A stretch of DNA of 64,000 nucleotides, taken from positions 100,164 through 164,163 of the forward strand of contig NW_002476327.1 in the NCBI RefSeq assembly GCF_000189635.1. Direction: 5' to 3'. The position numbers and the translations under genes are program-made. Shown here piece by piece: positions 39,027 to 50,714 of this stretch (within the stretch, counting starts at the first letter, position 1; each line of letters opens with the position of its first letter). The stretch is from Tetrahymena thermophila SB210 (taxonomy: Eukaryota > Ciliophora > Oligohymenophorea > Hymenostomatida > Tetrahymenidae). The notes beneath the pieces were generated by a model, which saw only the letters and a list, made by a program, of their open reading frames with translations, was not told the origin of the DNA and did no database searches.

Positions 39027-39920
39027 ATGAGATTCTGTGCCTTTGCTTTATTAGCTCTTGTTGTAATTGCTGCTGCCTAATAAGATACTTCTACTAATGA
39101 TAATAGAGAAAATTAATATAGTCAATCTAATTATGATGAAGAGGAATTTGATTTGTATTTGAAGGAATATAATTCTATATGCGAAAATCTTAGTGGCTAA
39201 AAATTTACTGATTGTGAAAAATAATTAGAATATATCTCATAATGCTACTATTACTGTGTAGGAAACGAAATTGATTTTAATATGTGTTATAAAAATGATT
39301 GCTAAACCGAAAATGAAAAGATATAAGCTTTCTTTGATAAGTAGCTTCTTACATTTAACACTGAAATAAATATGAAGGAATAAGAATCTATATGCGGCAA
39401 ACTTAGTGGCTAATAATTTACTGATTGCGAAAAAGAATTGAAATTAATCACATAATGCTACTAATAATGTAAATAATCTAATGAATAAAAGGATAATGAA
39501 TTTATCATGTGTTATAAATCCGATTGCTAATCCGAAAATTAATAGATAAAAGCTTACTTTGATAAGTTGCTTCCTAATACTAGCACTGGAATAGATACTC
39601 CTTCCACTAGTAAAGATGAAAAGAAAATTGATTTAGACTAGGAGAACATCAATAATACTGAAACTCCATGCCAAGCTGGTAGCGAAGAAGCAATAAAAGC
39701 TTGTCAAGAAGAATTAAACAAACTCGAAAACTGCTTAACTTAATGTACTGAGCAAAATAAAGAAAACACTTATGAAGTTATCAGATGCTATAAATCGAAC
39801 TGCAAATCCGAAAATAATGATGTCTAAGATTACTTTGAAAAGAAGATTGCTAGTATGAACACTGGAATTAGCATTCTTGCTTTTACTGTCATAGTTTCAG
39901 TTCTCTCTTTATTATTATGA
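39027..39920 (+). CDS. Three-module secreted Cys-rich protein, diverged N-terminal modules
   Basis: Single exon, 297 residues. Signal peptide MRFCAFALLALVVIAAAQ, then a Tyr/Asn/Glu-rich spacer and two related modules (SICENLSGQKFTDCEKQLE and SICGKLSGQQFTDCEKELK) unlike module 1 of its neighbours. The last module is the near-invariant ETPCQAGSEEAIKAC type, and the tail ends SVLSLLL at TGA 39918. The two N-terminal modules are more like each other than like others, which suggests a local duplication after the gene split off. It lies next to LRR genes 3 and 4 and is the last Cys-rich gene in the window. Function unknown. Confidence 0.86.
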
Positions 39921-40028
39921 GAAAATTCACATTTTTTAAATTAGTTGTTATGTGTTTTATAAGTTTTTGTCTTGTGAGATTATATCTAAAATTTAGCCAA
40001 TATTTTTACATAACAAATTTCTGTTGAT

Positions 40029-40060
<32 letters not shown>

Positions 40061-40491
40061 ATTTAATTAACTTAAAAAATAATTAAAAGAATTAAAATAT
40101 AATTTTATAAATCAAATTTTAAGTATAGCTGTTCCTGGTTTTAAAATTCAGCTGATTGGATATCACCAATACTCGTACAAAAAAAATTTTTTGAGCTGGT
40201 TTAATTAAGGAGGATTTACACTACTAAATAGAGATAATTATTTTTTTAACTATTACTATTAAGATTTAATAATGAGCTTTATTCATGCTAGCATTTTTGT
40301 CGTATTTCTTCCTAGAAGGAAATTTTATAAATTATTATTTATCAAAATTAAAATTTTTAATTATTTTTATCCATATAATTTCAAGATAAAACAAAATTAA
40401 TTTTTTAGTTTATTTATTTATAAATAATTAATTAATTAAATTCCATAAATCATTAATTAATTGCTATTCAAATTTTAGTAAAAATAAATAA
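39921..40491. other. Downstream flank and LRR gene 3 promoter region
   Basis: 39921-40110 is the Cys-rich downstream flank, with a (TTTA)n tract near 40030-40060. 40120-40330 is less AT-rich and not recognised. 40340-40491 (ATCCATATAATTTCAAGATA and on) is shared with the region before LRR gene 4 (about 45007-45124) and, more weakly, LRR gene 2, so it is the likely promoter and leader of that family. Confidence 0.5.
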
Positions 40492-43400
40492 ATGGTTTAA
40501 TAGAAAAAATATTACAAAAAACTAAAAGATGTAATTATTAATTTTTTAATAGAAATTATTTAAATTTAAATTTATTTTATTTATAAAAAAAAGTTTTTAA
40601 ACTCTGATCTTTAATCTCATTCAGTTATAGAAATCAATCTCTCGTATATTTAATCTATTAATATTATTACAAATACTTTTTTTTATTTATGTTTCAAGTT
40701 ATTTATCATTTTATATAATATAATATTGTTTGTTTTTCTAGTTTCTAATCTCATCTATATTATTTCATTTTTAATTTATTTTTAATTATTAATTTATTTC
40801 TTTTTATATCATATTTTCTTAATTTTTCTTTTTGAATAATTATAATAATATCTTTCAATATTTAAAAAGATCAAGTTATCTATTAGGTGAGGATATATCA
40901 GGTTTAGGTTCTGCTTTAGTATAGTGCAATAATCTCTCAAATTTGGTACTGTTTCTTTAGTAATAATAGTTTATATGCTTTAGATTTTGATATTTTTTAA
41001 TTTAAAAATGAATTTAAAACAATTTATTTTTTTATAATTTAACTTTTTTTTTGATTTACTTTTTTTAAATTTTGTTTGTTTGTTTGTATATTTTTTATTT
41101 TATTTTTTCAATTTAATTCATTCATTTTTTCATTTTAGACTTTTACTTTGATTTTAAAAATTTCTTATTATCATATTTTTTCTTCATTTTTCCTTATAAA
41201 TAACTAACTAACTAATTAAATAAATAAATAAATACATTCTCTTCAATATAAAAAGTGAATATTAAATTTGTGTAGAATGTATGTCAGACTTAGGTTCTGC
41301 TTTAGAAAAGTGCACTTATCTCTCAAATTTGTCACTAAATTTTTTGTAAAATCAGTTTATTTATTTTGGATTTTATATTTTTTTATTTTATTTATTAGCT
41401 TTTTATTTTATTTACATTTCTTTTTATACTGCTTATATGTTTTTTCTTTATTAATTTAACTAATTTGTATTTTCATTTTTAACTTTTAGTTTGATTATTA
41501 ACCATTATTTATTATCTTATTTTTTTTTTTCATTTTTTTCTTTTATATAATTAATTATTTGCTATATTTTCTTCAATCTTTAAAAAGTGGAAATTAACTT
41601 GGTAATGAAGTTGCAACAGCCTTAGTTTCTACTTTAGCAAAGTGCACTAATCTCTCGGATTTGGCAATTAACTTTCGGTAAAAATAGATTATTTTTTATA
41701 TTTTTATTTTTTTTAACTTAAAAATGAATTTAAAATAATAAAACTGTATTAATTAATTTATTTATTTCTTTTTTTATTAGATTTAACTATCTTTTATAAT
41801 TTTTTAATTCTTTTTTTTCTTTCTAATTCAATATTTATTTATTTTCTCTTTTGCTTTGATTTTTAATTTACTCATTTCTCATTATTTCATCATTTTTCTT
41901 CATTTTTCCCCTTCTAAATAAATAATTATTTATATACATTTTCTTCTATTTTTTAAAAGTTACAATTCAACTGAATTTGAAGGTACACCAGCCTTAGGTT
42001 CTGGTTTAGGATAGTGCACTAATCTCTCTTGTTTTATCCTCCATCTACAGTAAAAACTGTTTATTCGATTAGATTTTGATATTTTTTATTTTTTAAGGAA
42101 TTTAAAAACAATAAAACAGTTTTAATTTATTTTACTGTTTAAAAGTATGTTTTTATTTGACTTATTAACTTACTTTTTTATTCTGCTCTATTATCTCTGA
42201 AATTTTTTATTGATTTTTTATTTGAACTAACTTTTAAAGTTTTATATTTTCTCCAATATTTAAAAAGAGGTGGTCAAATTGGTCTTGAAGGTGCATCAGG
42301 CTTAGGTTTTGGCATAGCAAAATGCACTAATCTGTAAAAATTGTCACTCCATCTTAGGTAAAAAAAGTTTTTAGTTTGTTTTGGATTTTAATATTTTTTA
42401 ATATAAAAATGAATATTTAATTCAGTCAATATTTATCTTTTAATTTATTAGCTTTTTATTTGATTTAATTTTCTTTTTTATTCTGCTTGTTTTGCTCTTT
42501 TTATTAGTTAGTAAATCCATTTTTTATTAAAATTTTTTTTCTTCATATTTAAAAAGCGAAAATAGAATTTGTGATGAAGGTTTATAATGTTTAGCTTCTG
42601 CTTTAGAAAAGTGCGCTAATCTCTCAAATTTGGCACTTGAGCTTTGGTAAAAGCAGTTTTATTTTATTTTAGATTTAAACATTTTTTAATTTATTTTGGA
42701 TTTTTTTGATATTTTTTAAAATAAAAATGAGTTAGTTTAAAATAATAAAACTCATTCAATTTCTTTAATTTTTATTTTATTTACTTTTATTTTTTATTCT
42801 GCTTGTGTGTTTTTTTTTACTTTCTTAATTTAACTAATTATGTTTTTCACTTTTAGCTTTTACTTTGATTTTTAATTAAATTTTATCTCATTTTTTTTCT
42901 ACATTTTTTCCTTTAAATACTTATTTTTTAATTATATATTTTTTATTTTATATTTAAAAAGCGATAATTAAATTTCTGTTGAAGGTGTATCAAGTTTAGC
43001 TTCTTCTTTAGAAAAGTGTACTAATCTCTCAAATTTATCGCTTGATTTTAGGTAAAAACAGTTTGTTTGTTTAATATAAATTACCCTTTTAATTAATTAA
43101 TTAATTAATTTATTTGTTAACTTTTATTTTTCTTTTATATTCTACTTACTTGTATATATATTTTTTCCTTTCTTAATTTAACTCATTCCTTTTTTCATTT
43201 AAAATTTTAATTTGATAATCAATTAATTTATTTCTTGTAATCACATGGTATTTCTTAATTATCTCCTTCTATCTAATAATTAATTTTAACTTTATTTATA
43301 TTTTTCTTAAATATTGAAAAAGTAAAAATAAAATTGGTGATGAAGGTGTAAAAAGCTTAAGCTCTGAATTATCGAAGCGTACTAATATCTTAAATTTGAA

Positions 43401-44081
43401 ACTTTATCTTTTGTAAAAACAGTTTATTTGTTTTAGACTTTGATATTTTTAATATAAAAATAAAATTCTTAATTAGTTTTTATTTGATTTACTTTTCATT
43501 TTTATTCATCTTGCATTCTTTTTCTTTCTTAATTTAACTAATTAGTTTTTTCACTTTAGCTTTTACTTTGTTGATTCTTACTTAATTTTTATCATACTAT
43601 CTAAATTTTTTTTTTCATTTTTTTTCTAAATAACTATATTATTACTTATTTTTTCGTCAATATTTTATTAGAACAAATTAAATTATTAAGCTCTGCTTTA
43701 TCAAAGTGTACTAATCTCTTAAATTTAAAACTTGCATTTGAGTAAAATATTTTATTTATTTAGGATGTTGATATTTTAATATAAAAATCAATATAAAACA
43801 ATATAAATTTTTTATTTATTATTTATTATCTTTTTATTTATTCATTCATTCTTGCTAGCTGTGTTATTTTTATTTACTAATTTAATATATTCATTAAAAA
43901 TATAATTTTATTCTATTAAATTTGATTAGTAATTTACAATAATTATATTTAAAGTTGTAACGAAATCAGTGAATTAGTAGAATAGAAATTAAATAACAAG
44001 TGTCTTAAATTAAAAAGATTAGTTTTCTTTGAAAATTATTCCATACTAAAGAAGCTCACGAGATGTTTAAATGAAGAATGA
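40492..44081 (+). CDS. LRR protein with 9 single-repeat exons (LRR gene 3)
   Basis: Spliced gene, predicted 328 residues. Exon 1 is 40492-40530 (MVQQKKYYKKLKD). Exon 2 is 40594-40643 (FLNSDLQSHSVIEINL). LRR exons: 40870-40959, 41256-41345, 41588-41677, 41960-42049, 42268-42357, 42557-42646, 42962-43051, 43323-43412 and a shortened 43691-43741. The last exon is 43955-44081 (NNKCLKLKRLVFF ... NEE, TGA). Eight LRR exons are exactly 90 nt. The ninth has lost its first part: the old acceptor (AG 43670-43671) would give 70 nt and a frameshift, but AG 43689-43690 gives 51 nt and keeps the frame, so the gene can still be intact. Phase 2 throughout the LRR run. Short open frames in other phases (such as 41268-41459) are not genes. 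Confidence 0.83.
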
Positions 44082-45124
44082 CTAAATAAATATAAAACTA
44101 TTTGACTAACAGAATTTAATATGTTTTATTTTATATAGTTTTGTAATAGAATAATTTAATCTAAAATATAAACAGATAGATAGATAGATAGATAGAATTA
44201 TATTTATTTTTATTAATAAATTCATAATTTTGATAAGTTAAAAATTTCTTTATGAAATAAATAAATTTCAAATTGAATTTCCTTAAATAAAGCTTATTTC
44301 TTTCAGAAGTCACCAAAAAAAAAAGTAAAGACCAAAGTTTTAATAATTTTGTTTATCTATCTTACTAAATTATAGAAATATAAAACTTTTATGTCATACA
44401 TATTAATTAATTTTTTTATATAATATAAAAATTATTTTATATATTATTAATATTTAGATTTTATAAATTAATTAATTTCCTTTAATAAGTAATTTAAAAT
44501 TAATAATAATTTTATATTCTACAAATTTTTAAGATTTAATAATTAAAATTAATTATGTCTATAATTTAGACTACTGCATTAAAAGATAAAAAAATCATTA
44601 ACTCAAAAATAAATTGAACCAGAATCATAATTAGCCAACAACAACTTGATATATGAAATGCAGTTAGTTTTCTGTTTGTTAAGGTTTGACCAAAATTACT
44701 CAAAAATTTAGCATAATTTAGGTGACTATGCAAGCATTTTAAAATGACTACAATAGTTTTGTTATTAATATTAATAAATAAAAAATTAGTATAATAAAGA
44801 GTATCGCTAATCCTGGTATTGAAAAATTGAATAATAAATAGTCTTCATTTTATTTTTATCTATCAGAATTTATCTGATTCATTTATCTATCTGTGATTTT
44901 ATTAAAAATAAATAAATGTTTTTCATCACCATCTATCTGTACATACCTACACAATTCGTGATATTTGAATTGCGGGATTAGCAATATATTATAATTTTTT
45001 GTTATTTTATCCATATAGTTTCAAAATAAAACTAAATTTAATTAATTTTTTAGTATATTTTAAATTAATTAATAAAATTCCATAAATCATAAATTGCTAT
45101 TCAAATTTTAGTAAAAATAAATAA
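44082..45124. other. Intergenic region between LRR genes 3 and 4
   Basis: No gene. It holds a (GATA)n tract (44173-44196), a less AT-rich part at 44560-44780 with no recognisable product, and an imperfect inverted repeat (GCTAATCCTGG near 44813 against CGGGATTAGC near 44974) that could bound a small mobile element of about 185 bp. 45007-45124 is the LRR-family leader. Confidence 0.45.
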
Positions 45125-48100
45125 ATGAAATAATAGAAAAATTATTTTAAAAGTCTAAAAGATGTAAATATTTATTTTTTTAAAGAAGTTATTTGAATTT
45201 ATTTTATTAATAAAAAAAGTTTTTAAACTCTGATCTTTAATCTAATTCAGTTATAGAAATTGATCTCTAGTATATTTAATTTATTAATATTAATTATTAC
45301 AAATACTTTTTTATTTAATTTTCAAGTTTATTAATTATAATATAATATTATTTTCTAATAGACAATCTCATCTATATTAGCTCATTATCAATTAAAAATT
45401 TTTTTTTAAAATTATTTTAATTTACTTTTAATTTTTAATTATGAATTTATTTCTTTTTATATCATATATTTTCTTCCTTTTTCCTTTTAAATAAATAAAA
45501 AATTAATTAATTATAATAATTTTCTTCAATATTTAAAAAGATAAAATTTACTTGCTGATGAAGACATATCAGGCTTAGGTTCTGCTTTAGCATAATGCAA
45601 TAATCTCTCAAATTTGATACTATATCTATAGTAAGAATAGTTTGTTTGTTTTGGATTTTGATATTTTTTAATATAAAAATTAATTTAAAACAGTTTATTT
45701 TTTATTAACTTTTTATTTGATTTATTTTTTTTTACTTTTTAAATTTAACTCATCCGTTTTTTCATTTTAAACTTTTGCTTTGATTTTAAATAAATTAATT
45801 TATTATTATCTCATATTTTTCTTCATTTTTCCTTATAAATTACTAATAAATAAATACATTTTCTTCAATATAAAAAAGCAACAATTAAATTAGTGTTGAA
45901 AGTATATCAGACTTAGGTTCTGCATTAGTAAAGTGCACTAATCTCTCAAATTTAACAATATATCTTTAGTAAAAACAGTTTATTTGTTTTGGTTAATATA
46001 TTTTTTAATTTAATTGTTTATTAGCTTTTTATTTTGATTTACATTTTTTTTTATTTTGCTAACCTGTTTTTTTCTTTATTATTTCAACTCATTCATTTTT
46101 TATTTATTTTAAACTTTTTATTTGATTATTAATTATTATCTAATACTTCTTCATTATTTTCCTTTAAATAATTAACTATTTAAAAAAATTTTTCAATCTT
46201 TAAAAAGTGGAAATTAATTTGGTGATAAAGTTGCAACAGTCTTAGTTTCTGCTTTAGCAAAGTGCATTAATCTCTCCAATTTGACACTTAGTCTTGAGTA
46301 AAAACAGTTTATTTTTTTTGGATTTTGATATTTTTTAACTTAAAAATGAATTCAAAATAATAAAACTTGATTTATCTTTCTTTTTTAAATTTGTTCGTGA
46401 GATTTTTTTATATTTCTAATTCATTTTTTTAATTTATTTTTTGATTTGATTATTAATTAACTCGTTTCTGATTATTTCAAATTGTTTATTTATTTATTTT
46501 TCCTTTCTAAATAACTAATTATTATTATAAATTTTCTTCAATTTTTAAAAAGTTGCAATTAAATTGGAGATGAAGGTTCATCAATCATAGGTTCTGGTTT
46601 AGGTTAGTGCACTAATCTCTCATATTTGGTACTTTATCTTAAGTAAAAACAGTTTATTCCTATAAATTTTGATATTTTTTAGTTTTATAAAGAATTTAAA
46701 AACAATAAAACAGTTTTAATTAAATTATATAATAGTTTTTTATTTGATTTATTTAACTTTTTATTCTTCTCTTATTATCTCATATTATTTGTTTATTTTA
46801 TTCAAACTAAATTTTAAATTTTTATATTTTTTCAATATTTAAAAAGTGAAAATTAAATTGGTGATGAAGGTATATCAGGCTTAGGTTCTGGTTTAGCAAA
46901 ATGCACTTATTTATCAAATTTATCTCTCTATTTTTGGTATAATTTTTTTGTTTAGGATTTTGATATTTTTAATATAAAAATGATTATTTAAATAAATAAA
47001 TAATTATTAATTTTTTATTTGACTTACTTTTCTTTTTTATTTTGTTTGTTTTACATTTATTATTAATTAATTAATTCATTTCTTATTATTTTTTTTTATT
47101 TCTTCATTTTTTCCTTCTTATTAATTTTTTTTCTTCTATATTTAAAAAGTGGAAATTAAATTTGTGATAAAGGTTTATAAGGTTTATGTTCTGCTTTAGA
47201 AAAGTGCTCTAATCTCTCAAATTTGACACTTGATCTTGAGTAAAAAAAGTTTATTTTATTATTTTTTTTGATATTTTTTAATTCAAAATTAAATAAATTT
47301 TATTTATTATTATATATATATGTATGTATATCTTGGTTTACATTTCTTTTTTTTTCCTGCAGAGCTTTTCTTTTTCTTAATTTATCACATTTATTATTTT
47401 TATTATAATTTTTAGATTTGATTATTAATTAATTAATTCATTTCTTACAACCTCATTATTTATCTTCATTTATTCCTTCCAAATAATTATTAAATTAATT
47501 ATATATTTTTTAATCAATATTAAGTGAAAATCAAATTAGTGGTGAAGGTGCATCATTCTTAAGTTCTGCTTTATCAAAGTGTACTAATCTCTAAAATTTG
47601 ACACTTGATTTTGGGTAAAAACAGTTTATTTGTTTTGGATTTGATATTTGCAATTTATTTTATTTTATTTGATTTACTTTTCTTTTTTATTCTTTTTCTA
47701 TTTATATCTTAATTTTACTTATTTTTTTAAATATCATATGCTTTATTGATTAATTAATTTATTTATTTATTAATTATTTCATATATTTTTTTCATTTTTT
47801 TTCTTTTAACTAATTCGCTAAATATTTTTTCTTCAATATTTATAAAGTGGAGATTAAATTGGTATTTAAGGTTTATCATACTTAGGTTCTGCTTTAGCAT
47901 AGTGCACTAATCTATCAAATTTGAAATTTTATCTTCAGTAAAAACAAACAGTTTATTTGTTTTGGATTTTTATTAATTATATATTTTTTCTTCTATATTG
48001 AAAAAGCGACAATTAAATTTGTGAAGACGGTCTATCAAGTTTATATTTTGCTTTAGAAAAGTGCACTAAACTCTCATATTTAGTACTTGATTTTAGGTAA

Positions 48101-49462
48101 AAGCAGTTTATTTGCTTTGGGTTTTGATATTTTATAATATTAATTTAAAATTTTTTATTGATTTAATTATTAGCTTTTTATTTTATTTATTTTTCATTTT
48201 TTATTCTCTTTGTATTTTTATTTTCTTTATTAGAAAAACTAACTAACTAACACATTTATTTTATAGTTTTAAACTTTTGCTTTGATTAATATTTAATTAA
48301 TTCATATTTTATAATCTGATATTTTTCCTACTAAATAATTAGCTAATTAATTATATTTTATATTTTATTTAACTTTTAAAAAGTTTCAATGATATTGATG
48401 ATAAATGCGCATCAGAGTTAGGATCTGCTTTAGCAAAATGCACTAATCTTTCAAATTTGATACTTATGCTTAAGTAAAAACAATATAATTAACTCTTTTA
48501 ATTAATTTATTTATCTATTAATTAGCTTTATATTTTTCTTTTATACTCTGCTTGTTTGTTTTTTTTTCCTTTCTTAATTTAAATGATTCCATTTTTCATT
48601 TCAAATTTAGATTTAATTATTAATTAACTTATTTCTTATAATATCATACTATTTCTTGATTTTTCCTTCAAACAAACAAATTAATTAACTTTATATTCTT
48701 GCTTCAATATTTAAAAAGTGAAAATTAAATTGGCGATGATGGTGCATAAAGTTTAAGTTCTGAATTATCGAAGTGCACTAATATCTTAAATTTGACACTT
48801 TATCTTAGGTAAAAACAGTTTAATTGTTTTAGATTTGATAATTTTTAATATAAAAATAAAACTCTTTTAATTTATTTTTTCATTTGTTTTTATTTGATTT
48901 ACTTTTCATTTTTTTAATCTTGTTTTTTTTTTCTTTCTCAATTTAAATAATTTCATTTTCAACTTTACTTTGATTGTTAGTTAGTTAATTCATTTATTTC
49001 TTATTATCTAAGTTTTTTTTTCATTTTTTTCTTTTAATTAACTAATTAATTATTTATATTTTCATCAACATTTAAAAAGTCAAAATTAAATTACAGATGG
49101 TGGTGTATCAGTCTTAGGTTCTGCTTTAGCAAAGTGCAATAATCTCTTAAATTTGACAATTCAACTTGAGTAAAAACAGTTTATTAGTTTTTGACTTTGA
49201 TTTTTTAAAATTAAAATGTATTTAAAACAATAAAAGTTTTTAATTCATTTATTTATTATCTTTTTATTTTAATTATTTATTTATTGTTAAATATAAAATT
49301 TTATTCTATTAACTTTGATTAGTAATTTACAATAATTATATTTAAAGGTAAAATTATATCAGTGAATCAGTAGAATAGAAAATAAAGAACAAGTGCCTAA
49401 AATCAAAAAGATTAGTTCTTTTTAAAAATTAATCCTTACTAAATATTTTGAATTAATAATGA
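45125..49462 (+). CDS. LRR protein with 12 single-repeat exons (LRR gene 4)
   Basis: Spliced gene, predicted 427 residues. Exon 1 is 45125-45163 (MKQQKNYFKSLKD). Exon 2 is 45220-45269. LRR exons: 45541-45630, 45879-45968, 46208-46297, 46553-46642, 46847-46936, 47150-47239, 47525-47614, 47848-47937, 48007-48096, 48384-48473, 48719-48808 and 49080-49169, all exactly 90 nt. The last exon is 49348-49462 (NKCLKSKRLVLF ... NILNQQ, TGA). The intron between the eighth and ninth LRR exons is only 69 nt while others are 190-330 nt, suggesting a fusion or deletion between two units. The most regular of the four LRR genes; all introns after exon 2 are phase 2. Cytosolic binding protein inferred, no enzyme domain seen. 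Confidence 0.87.
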
Positions 49463-50714
49463 AAAATAGGATGAATAAATATAAAACTATTTGAATAATA
49501 GAATTTCATATGTTTTATTTTATATAGTTTTGTAAAAAAATAATTAAACCTAAAACATAAATAGATAGATATAGCTAAATGCCATTCAAAAATTTAGTGA
49601 ATTGAGATCACTATTTTTTGAATAGCTAATGCATTTGAACATTATTTATATAAAAATAAATAAATAATTTTATAATAGAATTTCATTAATAATATTTATA
49701 ATTTTAATTTATATCAATCTTTATGATTTTTCTATTAATTTTTTAATTTTAGCCTTTTATTAAAATTTTTCTTCAAAAAAATTTAATTTAAAATTCCCTA
49801 AGCATTTAATAGGTGGGCTTGTAAAAATGTAAGGAATTTAAGAATAATTTATTTAAAAATAAACTTTTTAATGAAACTTCAAAGAAAATGAAAAGTATTT
49901 AGCTTTTATCAAGCTCTATTTATTATTTAGCTACCTTTGGTTGTTTTTGTAAAAAGACAATGAGGTGTTTTATCTAATATATGTTACTTATTGTATCTAT
50001 TTAAGCAATTACATATTTATAAGAGAATAGGGTCTTTTAATAATCTCTAATTTAGTAAGTTGTCTTGAAAATGTTAATATTTGTTTATAGTCTTACAATT
50101 TATTGTTTTTTACTACAAAATTTGCAAAAAGTTTTATATCTAAGCTTCATTTATTAAGTTACCTATGTTTTAAATTATATGTTATTTTTGCTTCTTTAGA
50201 ATTATTGTGCCATTTATTTATTCATATTTTTACTATTATGAAGGCATTCATAGATATTAAAGGTTAATACCATCCAGTTTAAAATAGGAAACTGATTTTA
50301 TGGTCAATTACTTCAGTGATGGCTAACAATTTAAATTCTAAGTTTTTTTACTTCTATGTATTACTAAAGCTATGAATTGTTATTTTGTTTTCTTTCTTGC
50401 TTTATTTTACTCACATTAGTCTGCTAATTCTATTCATGATGTTATTTCGCATAATTTCGTAATTGAGATGACGTCAAGTTGGGATGTTAAAATCTTATTT
50501 ATAAAATGATCTAATATTTAATGCGTATTATTACGATTTTTATGAAAGAAAATTTTGATTTATCAAATATTCTTTTTACACGTAATTTAATTAATTTAAA
50601 TCAGATTTTAACAAAAAATAAATATTTAAAAACTTAACAAATTTTGTTTATAGTCATATAATTAATTAATTCAATTTAATTTGTTAGAAAAAAAAAATAT
50701 TGAAATATTAAAAA
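49463..50714. other. Junction with dispersed repeat and kinase upstream region
   Basis: 49578-49791 is the second copy of the repeat at 21434-21661. 49840-50690 is the upstream region of kinase gene 1, repeated at 58590-59460 and again, rearranged, at 59580-60470 before kinase gene 2. It has no coding frame by eye but is much better conserved than the other intergenic DNA, so it may hold the promoter or an unrecognised RNA. Confidence 0.5.
49578..49791 (+). repeat. Dispersed repeat shared with 21434-21661
   Basis: Same orientation and nearly same length as the copy at 21.4 kb; see that entry. Here it joins the 3' side of LRR gene 4 to the kinase upstream block. Confidence 0.65.

Noticed and set aside
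41268-41459. 63-codon plus-strand frame
   Set aside because: Covers LRR exon 41256-41345 in the wrong frame, then intron.
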